Numbered from the stretch's first letter, positions 21,002 to 31,470 are shown. The stretch is 62,500 bases of DNA from Mesostigma viride (GCA_009746045.1 RPFO01001083.1:1-62500); one strand, 5' to 3'. Notes: a model not told the origin generated them from the sequence alone. Numbers and translations: made by a program.

Positions 21002-21122
21002 TAGACACGTGACTGCGTCACGTGAGCATAAGTCCTCAGTGGGAGGGGAACATGGGATGGAATGGATGGTATAAGCTATCTAGGTCCTAGTTACAGGGGT
21101 GTGGGCACCGCGGCCCGAATCG
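21002..21122 (+). repeat. Dispersed repeat R1, copy 1 (truncated)
   Basis: Starts TAGACACGTGACTGCGTCAC, preceded by (TTAA)n, and ends at CCCGAATCG. It is shared with 26671-26910 and 27341-27580, and in part with 47018-47095 (reverse). The start contains a palindrome, CACGTGAC-TGC-GTCACGTG. Confidence 0.9.
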
Positions 21123-21358
21123 ATCCATTCCATCCGGGCCGAAAAATGGCGGTATGCTGCATGACGAAAAATATTGTTGGCTGCGTTGCGGTCGGTTGGA
21201 GGTTCGTGGTTTTTCCCAGCCGAGCCGGCCGCTACGAGACCGTCGCGCGAGAGTAGATCATCTAATTTTATGTCGGAACACTTGGACTCAACCTGCCATG
21301 CTTGCAGGGCCAAAATACTCTCGCGTTCCAGCTTTTTATCCGACCGCGTGACCGCCAT
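21080..21358 (-). pseudogene. N-terminal coding block of K1 transposase (P2X7-tail-like?)
   Basis: From ATG at 21358: MAVTRSDKKLERES, then ALQAWQVESKC, DDLLSRDG, NIFRHAAYRHFSARMEW. A homologous block occurs in the second Kolobok-like copy (KAWQVSFEC, FILSRKLLF, VMCHAAYHQFAAVMGW) at 41.75-41.46 kb, also about 100 bp inside the terminal repeat. The N...RHAAYRxF pattern resembles the cytoplasmic tail of P2X7 receptors, a zinc-binding domain; that likeness is tentative. After MEW the frame runs into the inserted dispersed repeat and stops. Confidence 0.5.
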
Positions 21359-21460
21359 CGCACCCACTCCGCACGTGCATTCGTCCACCCTCCACTTTTC
21401 ACTCAGTGCGTCTGGCGGGAATTTTTTTGGCGCGGAAAAAATTCGCCGCGCCGAGTCCCC

Positions 21461-22156
21461 TTAATGTGCCACGAGGACGGGCACCTCAAGAAGGACTACA
21501 CGCGCCTCAAGGCGCGCACCAGCACGGCGACGGAGGCCACCAAGGAGGCCCCCAAGTTTTCTGGTCCCACCTTTGAGAAGCGCCCAGCGCCGGCAGCGCG
21601 GGATGCTCGCTCGCGCAACGCAGGCGCGTGGGCTGCCAAGCTGCGCGACGCGCGCACGCAGCCCAACCAGTTCCAGACACCCCGCCTCCCAGCGTCGTTC
21701 TCTCGGACGGTGCGCGAGCTCAATGAGATCCTGGCGCAGCAGCAGGCGTCCGAGGCTGAGGGTGACCAGTACGAGGCGCTCAATCCCGGCGACGTCTGTC
21801 CTCAGTGCGCTGGGAGGAGGGTTGGTTACCGCGGTGGGGGTGGGGAGCCCAGAGCTCCGCGGCGGTGCGCTGGAGGAGGGAGAGGAGTGCGCAGATCTGA
21901 AGGTGGGGGCGAGTGTAGCTACTGATATTCAGGCTTTCAGCCGAGGCAAAGGAGAGCCCTCCAGGCTCACAGAGGATGAGCCGCGGTGGCGGAAGTGCTC
22001 GCATACTTCAAGAAGCGAGGCATGCGACCCATAGAACACGTGCTCCAGGAGTTCGTGGCGGGTCTAGTGAAATTATTCGGGCTGGTTGACGTCAAAGTTG
22101 AGCTCGTCCCAGCTCGGCCGGTCTGCGGGGCGACTGCGTTTGGGCTCAGGCGATGA
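21461..22156 (+). pseudogene. Gypsy-like Gag (element D), 3' part after the transposon
   Basis: Starts at TTAA 21461-21464 and reads LMCHEDGHLKKDY in the frame that continues KARC at 17849 if the insert and one TTAA are removed. That gives a C-x2-C-x4-H-x4-(C to Y) knuckle, with the last Cys replaced by Tyr. It continues through RPAPAARDARSRN and LNEILAQQQASEAEGD. After a frameshift near 21850-21980 it reads LAYFKKRGMRPIEHVL and LVKLFGLVDVKVEL, ending near 22156. No pol was seen. Confidence 0.7.
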
Positions 22157-22600
22157 CGATGGCGAGGCCACAGGAGCAGCCGAGTAAACCACTAAGGCTT
22201 GGTTAGTGGTACAGCTGCCTTCTGGCCAGGGGGCGTAGCTTCAGGGTTTTTGTCGAGGTGCGTTTGCTCGCCATAATATTGCGTAATAGCTTCGGGAAAA
22301 TATATCAGCGTGTGCGTCTTTGAAAGACAAATCGATTGTGATAGTTGCGGCAAAATTTGAAGCCCAAACGTAATAGTTATGGGCGCTGCCGTCAGCCATG
22401 GCTATCTCAAGGCCTGTGGCTCGTGGCGGGGCATTTAGCATTTACCAATTGTCACCAGAATATCGACAATGATGGAAGCGTGTCGTCAAAGTATCCTAAC
22501 TTACATTCTTTAACAATAGAATTATTCTGTTACAATTTACGAGTCCAGACACCAAATCCATAGTCGAAGGGGTGGGGCCTTTGCCTGCACGGTCGCGGCC
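22157..22600. other. No gene recognised
   Basis: About 440 bp between the element D gag remnant and the LINE remnant. No ORF with recognisable motifs and no repeat structure. Confidence 0.4.
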
Positions 22601-23530
22601 ATTGCTAGTGTGGCATGCCCTCGTGTGACATGGCAGGCACCTTCCCAAACGGGGGGTGCATGTTGGCCACCACAACTCTAGATCGCCATGCGGCCTTCTC
22701 TTGCACCTTTATCCACACAAATGAGAGGCCCATGCCACACAGGTCTGCGCTGAGCCAATCGCTAAATGTGTGTGCATGGCCCCGCCTGCGTTTGGCCACC
22801 CCATGAGGGAGATGTCGGCCAGGCTGGGCAGACGCCAGACCGGAGCCCTGCAGCCTGCGCTGGGCCCGGGGGCAGGCTCGGGTGTAGCTACATATCCCCG
22901 GCCCGGCCGGGGATATGTCTACCTGCTTGGTGCAGGCTAGGTGCCCCGCGAGCTGGAATCTGCACGGCTTGGTGGTCCAAGTGATGAGTGGCATACCCCA
23001 GTGTACATAACTCCTCCCGGCGCATGTGGTCGGCATATGCACCCGACACGAGAATGCACCATAATATGCGTGTGATGGTGCTATGCAGCCTCGCTTCTAA
23101 TGCCACCATGGCGTCCACATCTCCAGCCAGTAGGTAAGGGCTGGGACAACTATAACCTGGAAGAGGTCTTGTTTCTCGAGCTTGTCCAGTGGCTCGCGCT
23201 GGCCAAAAGGCGGGGCGCTTGCGTGGGGCGGTCCAGCCGATGCATGGCAACCTGAGTGTCAATACGGTCCGTGGCTCGCTGGGAAGAATGCTGCCGAGCA
23301 GCTCAAAGCGCTCCGTGAAGGGGACGTGGGAGCCATTGAAGAGAAGGAAGCCCTAGGGGGCGGGGGGGGGCGGCAAGCCCAATGGCCACCGCTTCCGAAC
23401 GCCGTAGTCTTCTGGCGGACACTTAGGCCCACGATGCGGGCTTCCGCGATCGCCAGGCAACCAAACCACGTCTGGACATATTCCGTGTCCTTAATGAGCG
23501 TGGCGTCATCTGCATATATCAGCCCAGCTA
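22601..23530 (-). pseudogene. LINE-type reverse transcriptase remnant
   Basis: On the minus strand from 23530: AGLIYADDATLIKDTEYV, then IAEARIVGLSVRQKTTAFG. This is the YADD active-site box and the downstream GL.V...KT block of non-LTR retrotransposon RTs. Further on, broken over frames, are LFQVIVVPALTYWLEMW and LEARLHSTITRILW, matching the post-RT thumb/connection region, then a Cys-poor tail to about 22600. Stops and frameshifts are frequent. Its upstream edge coincides with the end of the neighbouring truncated gene at 23528, so the LINE fragment or a rearrangement cut that gene. Confidence 0.65.
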
Positions 23531-24385
23531 CCCCGCTTCCTGATCCGATGCCTGATCTGATTCCTGATCTGATTCCTGATCTGATTCCTGATCTGATTCC
23601 TGATATGATCCCCGATACCTGGATGGCAAACGGACGTCTGCAAGGATGCAGTCATGTCCCTCAGGCCGACACTTGGCGCTCATGCGGAGGCCACCGCAGT
23701 CAAAAATGAAGGACCTCAGTGGGAGCTCGGCCGACTGAACGGCTCGCTGTGGCCAAAATAGCTCGATCTCATTTGGGTCGACTCCTTCCGTGATCTCACT
23801 CAGCCTTGCAAGGATCTCTGCTTCCGAGGTCGCTCGTGGCAGGCTCAACGTCGCCAGCTCACGGCCAGCATGCTGGAATTTTACTGTGACATCCTTCGAA
23901 GGCAGGCTGGACGCCCACAGCTTGGATGGTGGCCCAGGGAAAGCGATGGCATAAGCGTCCATGGTGTTGTGAATACGGACGCTTCGCTTGGCAGGGAGGG
24001 CGGCCGCTTCCTTGGGGTCATGGTCAATAAGGTCTCCATGGATGGCATGACACACCTCGCTGTACAGGACAGGAAATAGCAGCAACCGGTGCAAGATATC
24101 GTCCACCATTCCGGTTGGGCTGAGGCTGCTGGGAATAGCGGCCTGTGCCTTCAGCACAAGGAATCGAACTAACTCCACAATGCACTCAGAGGCTGAAAAG
24201 TCTTGCAGGTGGTTTTCCGGACCGTGATTATTGCAGAGATAATTCACGAATGGGGACCAATCCAAATCCACAACCCGTGTGGCTATGGTCAGAAACCTGT
24301 CGCGATTTGGCCCGTGATCTCCCACTATCTGATCCACGGTCGGCACTGCAGACGCCCCAAAGGCCTTCTCGGCGCTTCGCTTCAT
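23528..24385 (-). CDS. WH-domain protein of unknown function, paralogue 1 (3'-truncated)
   Basis: 285 residues from MKRSAEKAFGASAVPTVDQIV. SSLSPTGMVDDILHRLLLFP, VLYSEVCHAIHGDLIDHDP and DAYAIAFPGPPSKLWASSLP align with the plus-strand gene at 25541-26587. The core LSPT..VD...HRLL.FP..Y..VCHAI...LIDHDP resembles the (V/I)WH...Y...C modules of glycine-rich-domain-like proteins in plants and algae; function is unknown. The C-terminal ubiquitin-like domain of the paralogue is absent. After RLPSRYRG the protein ends in ESDQ repeats encoded by a 12-bp minisatellite (23544-23607) and stops at the LINE boundary. Confidence 0.65.
   Translation of the reverse strand: MKRSAEKAFGASAVPTVDQIVGDHGPNRDRFLTIATRVVDLDWSPFVNYLCNNHGPENHLQDFSASECIVELVRFLVLKAQAAIPSSLSPTGMVDDILHRLLLFPVLYSEVCHAIHGDLIDHDPKEAAALPAKRSVRIHNTMDAYAIAFPGPPSKLWASSLPSKDVTVKFQHAGRELATLSLPRATSEAEILARLSEITEGVDPNEIELFWPQRAVQSAELPLRSFIFDCGGLRMSAKCRPEGHDCILADVRLPSRYRGSYQESDQESDQESDQESDQASDQEAG
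23544..23607. repeat. 12-bp minisatellite, about 5 units
   Basis: CTGATTCCTGAT-type units (with CTGATCTGATTCCTGAT variants) at the junction between paralogue 1 and the LINE remnant; on the minus strand they encode ESDQ repeats. Confidence 0.9.
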
Positions 24386-24599
24386 CGTCGTGGCAGCGCC
24401 GCCTGATTATCCGATGGCCTGCCGATTCAGGATAATTATGTGAAGGGCTACAATAAATGCCTTGCAACGTCATATTTACCACCTAAGTCAGGCGGGGAGC
24501 AGTGCACACACAGCGCGACTTTTCTGGGGGCACACGGCATAATGCCGTCGTCATTGAAAGAAAGCATCCCCCGTTCAGGGCAACCACTCTATTCTCCTG

Positions 24600-24860
24600 A
24601 TGGACTTCCCTAAGAAAATCAAGATCTCCATAAAAGCATAGTTACTCATTGACGACCAGACAATAACAGTTGATGTAATACCGACAAAAACTCGGTTTCA
24701 CGACAAGAAATCCGTGCGCTCCGTGCTTGCAATTCTCGCGATGGAAGAAGGCAAGCCCCTATCCGAATTTTCCAGAAGGTGCCAGAAAGAAACGGCAAGA
24801 AACTTCTGCGCGCTGTCTTGTGGGCTCAGCCTCCAGGTGCTTCCGCTAGTGTATTTGTAG
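24600..24860 (+). pseudogene. Small degraded ORF between the two paralogues
   Basis: 87 codons from MDFPKKIKISIKA with one internal TAG, then LLIDDQTITVDVIPTKTRFH, KSVRSVLAILAMEEGKPLSEF, to TAG. The composition looks protein-like and the frame is otherwise open. No family was recognised. It could be a dead gene or a chance frame. Confidence 0.25.
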
Positions 24861-25540
24861 CTTTCTCCTCGCCACACTACTGTACTCCCGCACGAGTTGC
24901 CATCCTCCCCGCCCCGCCCGATTTAATTAGGAAATATATTCAGGGGCTCATTTCATTGCCTTGATCGCATGATGGTAGACAAGCGTCGCACACGTGGCAG
25001 TCGGTCGCGGGCTCGCGGCAGGCCGGCAGGCGGCAGCACGTCTTTCCATTCATCACCGCTCGTGATCAGCAGGGTTTCCCAAAACCGGGCGGGTTTCAGG
25101 GGTGAACTACACGAAAGTCGTCGAGGCAGAGCGGACGGATTATTAGTAATGAGCGTGAGTTTGTCAGTGGTGAGGGTGTATTACCATCAGGTGTGATCAT
25201 ATATATACAGCTACAGCTGCAGTGGCACACGATTGTTTGATACAATGCTAACACGGAAAGCGACGACTGGAAATTTATTGATGTCACTTTCAGTACTTAC
25301 AACTCTTTAACAGCGGCCGGCACGGTTTCCTTTATTCCCGTCGGACAGCATGCGAGGTACTTCAGCACCTACACGTTCAGACGTGAATGTCGGCGATCCC
25401 TAGTTTTTCGCCCTTGCAGTCTTTTATGGCGGGAAGCACTGGCTGGCCCATCCGTGTTCCTACCTGACGCCACATTCTAGCAATCGGGCTCTCAATTGCC
25501 CTTTCTACCCTGGCACCCATAGTCTCAAGCATTCATCGTC
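24861..25540. other. Intergenic, presumed upstream region of paralogue 2
   Basis: No ORF with motifs. Together with the region left of it, this separates two divergently transcribed paralogues whose start codons lie 1155 bp apart. No clear TATA element was identified. Confidence 0.4.
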
Positions 25541-26587
25541 ATGAGCATGAAAATAAACGCAAAAAGGGCGTGGGATGTGCCTGAGATTATGACCGTGGAG
25601 AAAGTAATAGGGAAGTGTGGGCCCGACAGATTACGGACAGTAGCCTCGCGCATTATCTCTTTAAATTGGTCCCCATTCACAGAGTTTCTCAGGAACGACG
25701 CCGATTTCAACGACTTCTATTCTATCTATGGCCGCACGCCACTCACAAGCTTCATTATCGAGTTGGTTCGTTTTCTCATTTTGAAGGCAGAAGCTGATCG
25801 CCCCAGCAGTCTCAGCCCAACCGCGTTGGTGGATGGCATCTGGCACCGCTTGTTAGAATTCCCTCGCCTCTATGGCGAGGTGTGTCACGCCATCAACGGG
25901 GCTCTTATTGACCATGATCCCAACGAAGCAGCGGCCCCCCCTGCCGAGCGCAGCGCACGGGTACATAACACCATGGATGCATACGCGCTCACTTTTCCTA
26001 GGCCGCAATCCGAGCTGTGGGCGTCCGGCCTGCCCTCAAGGAATGCCGTGGTGACATTTGAGCATGCCGGCCATGAGCTGGTGACGTTGGCCCTACGTCG
26101 AACGTCCTCCTTAGCACAGATTCTCGCACGTTTGAGTGAGGTCACAGGAGTTGATGCCAGCGAAATCGAGCTTTCTTGGCCACAAAGGCAAGTCGAGAAC
26201 ATCCGATTCCCTCTGAGATCCTTCGCATTCGACTGCGGCGGTCTCCCGATGAACACGGAGTGTCCTCCAAAGACGTACGACCGCATACGCGCCATCATGC
26301 GACGGCCTTCAAGCCTTCCGGATCCCCTCATCTTGAAGCCGCACCCGTACACTGCCATGCGTCTTACCATAGCAACGCATCATACTACATTCACGACTTT
26401 CGCTGCTCCCAGGGAACGAGTCAGCGAGTTGAAGCATCGGATTCAAACCAAGGTGGGCGCGCTCCCTGATGTACAAGATCTCATTTTTGAAGGTGACAGA
26501 CCTCGCAGCTGGCTGAGTAGACTCGGTGACTTTGACATCAGGAATGGCGACACTTTGGATGTCTTCATAAGACAGCTCGGCTGTTAG
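25541..26587 (+). CDS. WH-domain protein with C-terminal ubiquitin-like domain, paralogue 2
   Basis: 348 residues, single exon, MSMKINAKRAWDVPE to QLGC then TAG. Residues about 60-160 contain IIELVRFLILKAEADRPSS, LSPTALVDGIWHRLLEFP and YGEVCHAINGALIDHDP, the same unknown module as paralogue 1. VVTFEHAGHELVTLALRR with SEVTGVDASEIELSWP in the middle may be a second, diverged ubiquitin-like fold. The last 76 residues (273-348) align along ubiquitin: RLTIATHHTTFTTFA, VSELKHRIQTKVGALPDVQ, LIFEGD, LGDFDIRNGDTLDVFIRQLGC. The end is Gly-Cys where ubiquitin has Gly-Gly, so conjugation as such is unlikely. Role unknown; possibly proteasome or E3 recruitment. Confidence 0.7.
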   Translation: MSMKINAKRAWDVPEIMTVEKVIGKCGPDRLRTVASRIISLNWSPFTEFLRNDADFNDFYSIYGRTPLTSFIIELVRFLILKAEADRPSSLSPTALVDGIWHRLLEFPRLYGEVCHAINGALIDHDPNEAAAPPAERSARVHNTMDAYALTFPRPQSELWASGLPSRNAVVTFEHAGHELVTLALRRTSSLAQILARLSEVTGVDASEIELSWPQRQVENIRFPLRSFAFDCGGLPMNTECPPKTYDRIRAIMRRPSSLPDPLILKPHPYTAMRLTIATHHTTFTTFAAPRERVSELKHRIQTKVGALPDVQDLIFEGDRPRSWLSRLGDFDIRNGDTLDVFIRQLGC

Positions 26588-26670
26588 CTTCGATGCCTGG
26601 TTGCCTCCCGGGTTCAATCATGCGGAGGGAATATGTTGTAGCTCTTCAGCAGAATTAATTAATTAATTAA

Positions 26671-26910
26671 TAGACACGTGACTGCGTCACGTGAGCATAA
26701 GCCCTCAGTGGGAGCGGAACATGGGATGGAATGGATGGTATAAGCTATCTAGGTCCTAGTTACAGGGGTGTGGGCACCGCGGCCCGAATCGCTATGAATG
26801 CCATACTTGGTCACACGCGGAGCCCCCACAGGCTTGGGGGTGGTCTCCTTCATCACTACTTGCCATCTATCCTTGCGCACCATCTGCCTCCATATTACAG
26901 ACAAACCAGG
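26671..26910 (+). repeat. Dispersed repeat R1, copy 2
   Basis: 240 bp, TAGACACGTGACTGCGTCAC through AGACAAACCAGG, with only about seven differences and no indels from copy 3 (27341-27580). It is preceded by a TTAA tandem. It starts 84 bp after the stop codon of the ubiquitin-like gene. Confidence 0.95.
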
Positions 26911-27240
26911 GGGCAAATCAGCAGAAATGTTGATGTAACACATGAAAATCTATGCATGGCATGTCGTGTGAGGGTCCCATGCCAGCCCCCCTAAAACCAT
27001 ATCATGGAATAACATGCAGGGCTGGGCTAGGGGTACCCAAGAGATGGTTTGGGCATGTAAATAGGATTTTTTGGGGGTCCATCCCGCCACTTGTTGCGGG
27101 TGGTACACACAATTATGCTCCGGTATTGTGCAAATGATGCTATTTATGACACATTTTGCCGAGGACAATGGTGGCATCATTTTGCATGTTTCATGATATT
27201 CCCATTTAGCTCCCCAAGTTTGCAAAATTTCCAGCTAATT
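26911..27240. repeat. Fragment related to the 3' end of Kolobok-like elements
   Basis: CCACTTGTTGCGGGTGGTAC ... ATGCTATTTATGACACATTT aligns with 17960-18060 in K1 (CCACTTGTTGGGGGTACTAC ... ACGCTATTTATGAGATATTT) and, inverted, with 38.9 kb in K3. It looks like a decayed end of the same family. Confidence 0.5.
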
Positions 27241-27340
27241 AATTAATTAAGAACATACCTCCGTGGGGAGGATTAATTAATTAATTAATTAATTAATTAA
27301 TTAATTAATTAATTAATTAATTAATTAATCAATTAATTAA
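27236..27340. repeat. (TTAA)n tract with hairpin motif
   Basis: TTAATTAATTAAGAACATAC, then CTCCGTGGGGAG, then about 65 bp of TTAA units leading into R1 copy 3. The same AAGAACATACCTCCGTGGGG word after TTAATTAATTAA occurs at 46530. Confidence 0.9.
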
Positions 27341-27580
27341 TAGACACGTGACTGCGTCACGTGAGCATAAGTCCTCAGTGGGAGGGGAACATGGGATGGA
27401 ATGGATGGTGTAAGCTATCTAGGTCCTAGTTACAGGGGTGGGGGCACCGCGGCCCGAATCGCTATGAATGCCATACGCGGTCACACGCGGAGCCCCCACA
27501 GACTTGGGGGTGGTCTCCTTCATCACTACTTGCCATCTATCCTTGCGCACCATCTGCCTCCATATTACAGACAAACCAGG
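27341..27580 (+). repeat. Dispersed repeat R1, copy 3
   Basis: Co-linear with copy 2 at a constant offset of 670 bp. Sequence diverges from copy 2 immediately after AAACCAGG, marking the repeat's right edge. Confidence 0.95.
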
Positions 27581-27713
27581 AGGCTGCCCGGGTGTGAGCC
27601 CGTCACGTCTAGTGTAGCACATGTCCATGCCGAGTCTATCACGAAAAGTCCACGGGTGGCGGCCCTGCCGCGCGCGGCCTGGGGCACGCCAGGTGAGGAC
27701 ATATCGCCCAGGC

Positions 27714-30349
27714 TCAATGCTCCTTCAGGAAACGGTTGAGTGTCTCCCTCCAGATTATTGGACTTGACCTCAGGCCCTCCAGGCCCTTGAGGATTTTAAG
27801 GAACTCAGTGTGAATGTCCCTTTTCCATACAGCAGGCACCCTAACATAGAAAGGCGTCTTGCCCTCCCACTTTTCCTGGGCCACCTCTGCATCCCCCTCC
27901 AGAAATGCTCTCTTGAAGTCTACCACCACTGAGCCATAGTCCAAGCCCTTGTTGAGAAGGCCTAGAAATACACACAGCAGCAGCCTCCAAGTGTCATACA
28001 ACATGCCAGGGGTATACAACTCCTCAGCAGTGCACTCACCAGTACCCTTGAACTCATTCAGTACTGGCCTGACATGTGGTACCTTGACCCCGTCCACCTC
28101 CTTCATCTTGATTACAAACTTGAGCTTGAGTAGACGCCGTGCAGGAGGCAGGTCATTGACAGGTTCCACGCACTTCTTGGAGATCCAGTCCTCCCCAGAT
28201 TTAATCAGACCCAGTGTGACCTGGGGACACATAATGGGAGAGGACATAAGCTTCACCAGGCCTTGGTAGTTGATAGGGCTGTGTCCAGCAAGTGAGTGAG
28301 GACCAATGCCCAAACTGCTTGGATGACTAGCAGCTGGCAGTATGAGGTCATCAACCAAGGGCTCCTGCCCCTGGCACACTTGCACACGCTTAACCGACCT
28401 GGTTACTGCACGTGATAGGTGAGTGGTCCTGAAATTAATCAGTGGGACCTGACCAGCCCCTTCCTTAGTCAGGAGAGAGGACGTGATCACTACCCCATCC
28501 TGGCATAGGAAATTCTGCCCCAGAAGAGCAGGTCCCTGATAGCCCTCCAAGACACAAAAGCAGTGTCCTGTCCAAGGATAGGAATAGATACCTCACCCAG
28601 TACCTTCACGTGTACCCCGCCACTGAAGTCAGACACAAACTGATAGCTGGGCTCAGTCATGCTGTACCCTGCTGCAGCTCTGGTCCCAATGATGGAAACC
28701 TGAGAATTAGTGTCTACCTCTAAGGCAGTGTCCAGCCCCAGATTGCCATGCCACCTGAGCTTGGCTACCTTGGGCTGCTTCTTGGCCCTTTGCAGAGCCC
28801 CAATCAATCCAGCCAAACTAGTCCCCCTGGGCTTGGTTAGAGCCTTGGGCTTGACAGTTGACTCCCCAGCTGTTGACCTTGCAGCCTGTTCAACAAGTAC
28901 CTCTGCAACCTGGCCAGGGCTGACAGATTCCCCTGCAACAGATGTGGTCGTTGCGTCAGTGATGTCACTTGGGACCTGAAAATCCTGCAGATCCTGTGAG
29001 CCTTGTGCCTGACTGCCCTCATTCATCAGGTTAGGCTTGACATATGACCAACTCAGCCGGTGTACATGCTTTGGTTCGTCCTCCATGCTGACCAAGCATG
29101 CGTGGCTAGCTTCATCAACCTGGGTAACCACCCCAGGACTCCAGCTACCACGTTTGCCATCAGGCTCGGTTCCTTCCAAGCTAATACCTTCTGACCCACT
29201 GTTGGCTCCAGCATCTTCCAACCCCGGTCCTTCTCCCTCAGCTTGGCAAAGGTGACATGTGCAGCATGTTTCCAGCCCTCCAGCACATGTGGGGGCACAG
29301 GCCATGATATAGACCCATTGGGCTGACAGCAACTCCATCATAGTAGAAATTGACCCTGCTGTTCAGCTGCTGCTCCACGTTCCTCAACCATGCACTCCTG
29401 ACAAGTGCAGGTGCAGACAAGGGTACCCAGTCTTCAGAGATGATCAATTTCTTGACCTCCTGGATTGCCCTCTCTATAGCACCCTGCTGCCCATGAGCCT
29501 CCCTAGGTGTAACCAGCAACTCAGGAAGGGTGGGATCACCCTTGAGATGCTGAAACTGCATGTCCACCTGGATCCTTGTGGTAGGAAACTTGGCTCTACA
29601 TTCTGCAGGGCAGCCAGCAAGTACCTGTTCTTCATAGAAGGTAAATGCTCTAGCACCTTGTACTTTGTGTACCTGTCCACGCACACCAACAGTTGCATGC
29701 CCCTGATGTGTTGGATATCACATTGCAGATCACCAATGCTCTGAGGTAGAGCTTTGGCATGTGATTTCCTGGGCTTGTTGGAGGACAACTGGCACTTACA
29801 CCGTGAGGCAGCTTGCTGGCACGCCTTGAGAAGGGGTGCCCTGCCCATACGGAAGGCAAAGTTGTTTGACAGAGAAGTGGCATGCCCAAACATGTTGTGG
29901 ATTCGGGCACCCAACTCCTGGTACACGGAGGAAGCAGTCCCTGGCACAGTCAGTACTGTGCTGTCAGGTTGTCCAGCATCACCATGCTGACTTCCATCCA
30001 TATTTGACTCAGAGCCTGAGTCACCCTGCTCATGCCCAACACCTGGACCGCCAGCAGGGACTACATGTAGACCACCAGAGGCCTTCACACCCCTCTGTGG
30101 TTGTACATTGGTTTCTCTCAAAATGAGAGGTCCACCCTCGTGCCCAGCACGAGGATGCATGGGGTCAGACATTCTTACAGCTGCACCAGCTGTCAAGGAC
30201 GTCTTCATAGGAACCTGTACCTCTCCAGGTGACCTGGGGCCACCCTGAACCTGGAGATCACCCTCTCGTTGCCCAGATATAAAATCTGCATTGGAGCAAC
30301 TGGCCTCCCCCTTGGGTGAATTAAGGTGTGTAGGGGTTGCCTCAGACAG
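27714..30349 (-). pseudogene. pol: Copia Pol, copy B (integrase, retropepsin-like, RT; frameshifted)
   Basis: Same domain order as copy A: HNMFGHATS and CQQAASRCKC, integrase core with GQQGAIERAIQEV, integrase C-terminal region, retropepsin-like ALEVDTNSQVSIIG and ALLGQNFL, then RT. Here the RT is better preserved: VVVDFKRAFLEGDAE, TPFYVRVPAV, then LKILKGLEGLRSSPIIW, equivalent to the Copia KSLYGLKQSPRxW block, ending FLKEH near 27714. Frameshifts occur near 29600, 29160-29300 and 28550. YVDD and RNase H are missing. Confidence 0.8.
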
Positions 30350-31470
30350 TCACTGCTCCTTGCTGTCTTCTTGTTGACTGCCCTTTGAAGGCTGGCCTGC
30401 CTGGGGCTTCTTGTTGTTGTTTTTGTTGTTGTTATTCTTGTTGCTGCCCTGGCCCTGGGTCTTCTTGAAGCTGGGACACTCCTTCTTGATGTGCCCCCAC
30501 CCCTTGCACAGGTAGCATTGGATCTTTGACTTGCCCTGGCCACCACCCCCGTTGTCAGATGCGTTGCCCTGCTTGGGCTGACCACCCACCCGCCTGAACA
30601 CTGACTTGGAGTGTGACCTCCCGTCAGGGTCGGGTGAATGATTGGCCTTCCGCTTGTTGTGGTTGCCCTTACGCCCTCCTTGGCTTCTGTCAGCCTCAGA
30701 CGATTTGGAGCCCCCCTGGGTACGCCCACCTGCATGGGTTGGCTTCACCGCTGGCACCCCACCCTCAAACAGCTCCTCAGCTTCAAGGGCCTGCTTGATG
30801 ATGACCTTGTAGGCCTTCATGGTGGAGTGAGGAGCACACATGTCAGACCTTGAGAGATCCACGTGTGGCCTTATCCAGCCCAGAGACCTTCAACCAGTTG
30901 GTCAGGGCTATATTGTCTGCCACGTTGAAACCGTGGGCCCTGCCTTCCTCAACCATTTTGCAATAGTTAAGGAAATTCTGGATGAGATCCCCCTTGACCT
31001 CCCACCCTTGATACTTGTCTTGCCAATGGATGCCGACCTTCTTGCGCTGGTCTTCAAGCAGCTCCTTCAGCTCAGCTACATATACTGCCCAGGCCTTGTT
31101 GCATGGCCCTTTTGCATTCCCTGGTTAGGTCCTTGATCTGGTCAGTGCACTTGCCAAACGTGCTGCTGCCTATCCAGATTTGATAGTAGTTGGTACCCCC
31201 GTACAAACTAGGAAACCCTTCCAGCCCTTCTACAAACTCTTCAGCCTGCTTAGGCTTGGAGTCAGATGTCACAGGTTGTAGCTGATTTACAATTAATAAG
31301 CCCTGAGTGGTAAGGTCAAATCCATGCACAGCTTGTGTATTATTATTGTTGTGATGTACATTGGTAATTTCACCGGTGACACCCACGTCATCTACGTGGG
31401 CTGTCCCACTACCAGCACCACCATTATTCCCACTGGCTGGGGCACCCTTGCTACGGCGCCCGTCTGCCAT
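30350..31470 (-). pseudogene. gag: Copia Gag, copy B (frameshifted)
   Basis: MADGRRSKGAPASGNNGG through RECKRAM, then a frameshift near 31105. Following frames carry VGIHWQDKYQGWEVKGDL and NYCKMVEEGRAHGFNV. An insertion-bearing junction near 30855 (MDLSRSD) leads back to MCAPHSTMKAYKV and the zinc knuckle CYLCKGWGHIKKEC. It ends KEQ-TGA in the same CAG TGA CTG context as copy A, and the frame is open beyond it into pol. Confidence 0.75.

Larger units (their letters stand above)
17854..21460 (-). mobile_element. Kolobok-like TTAA-specific DNA transposon (K1), complete ends
   Basis: 3607 bp with terminal inverted repeats GGGGACTCG (17854-17862 and 21452-21460), flanked on both sides by TTAA (17850-17853, 21461-21464). 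Removing the element plus one TTAA restores the host zinc-knuckle reading frame. TTAA target duplication is the hallmark of the Kolobok and piggyBac superfamilies. The encoded transposase is not piggyBac-like and matches the DGxW...SDGD type, so Kolobok is favoured. The transposase is on the minus strand and frameshifted, so the copy is probably dead. A dispersed repeat (21002-21122) has inserted within its first coding block. Confidence 0.8.

Noticed and set aside
17854-21460. piggyBac assignment for K1
   Set aside because: TTAA fits, but the transposase motifs (DGSW, SMEGAG, SDGD) are not piggyBac-like.
20985-27580. Helitron assignment for R1
   Set aside because: A hairpin near one end is suggestive, but no CTRR terminus, 5' TC end or Rep/helicase gene was found.
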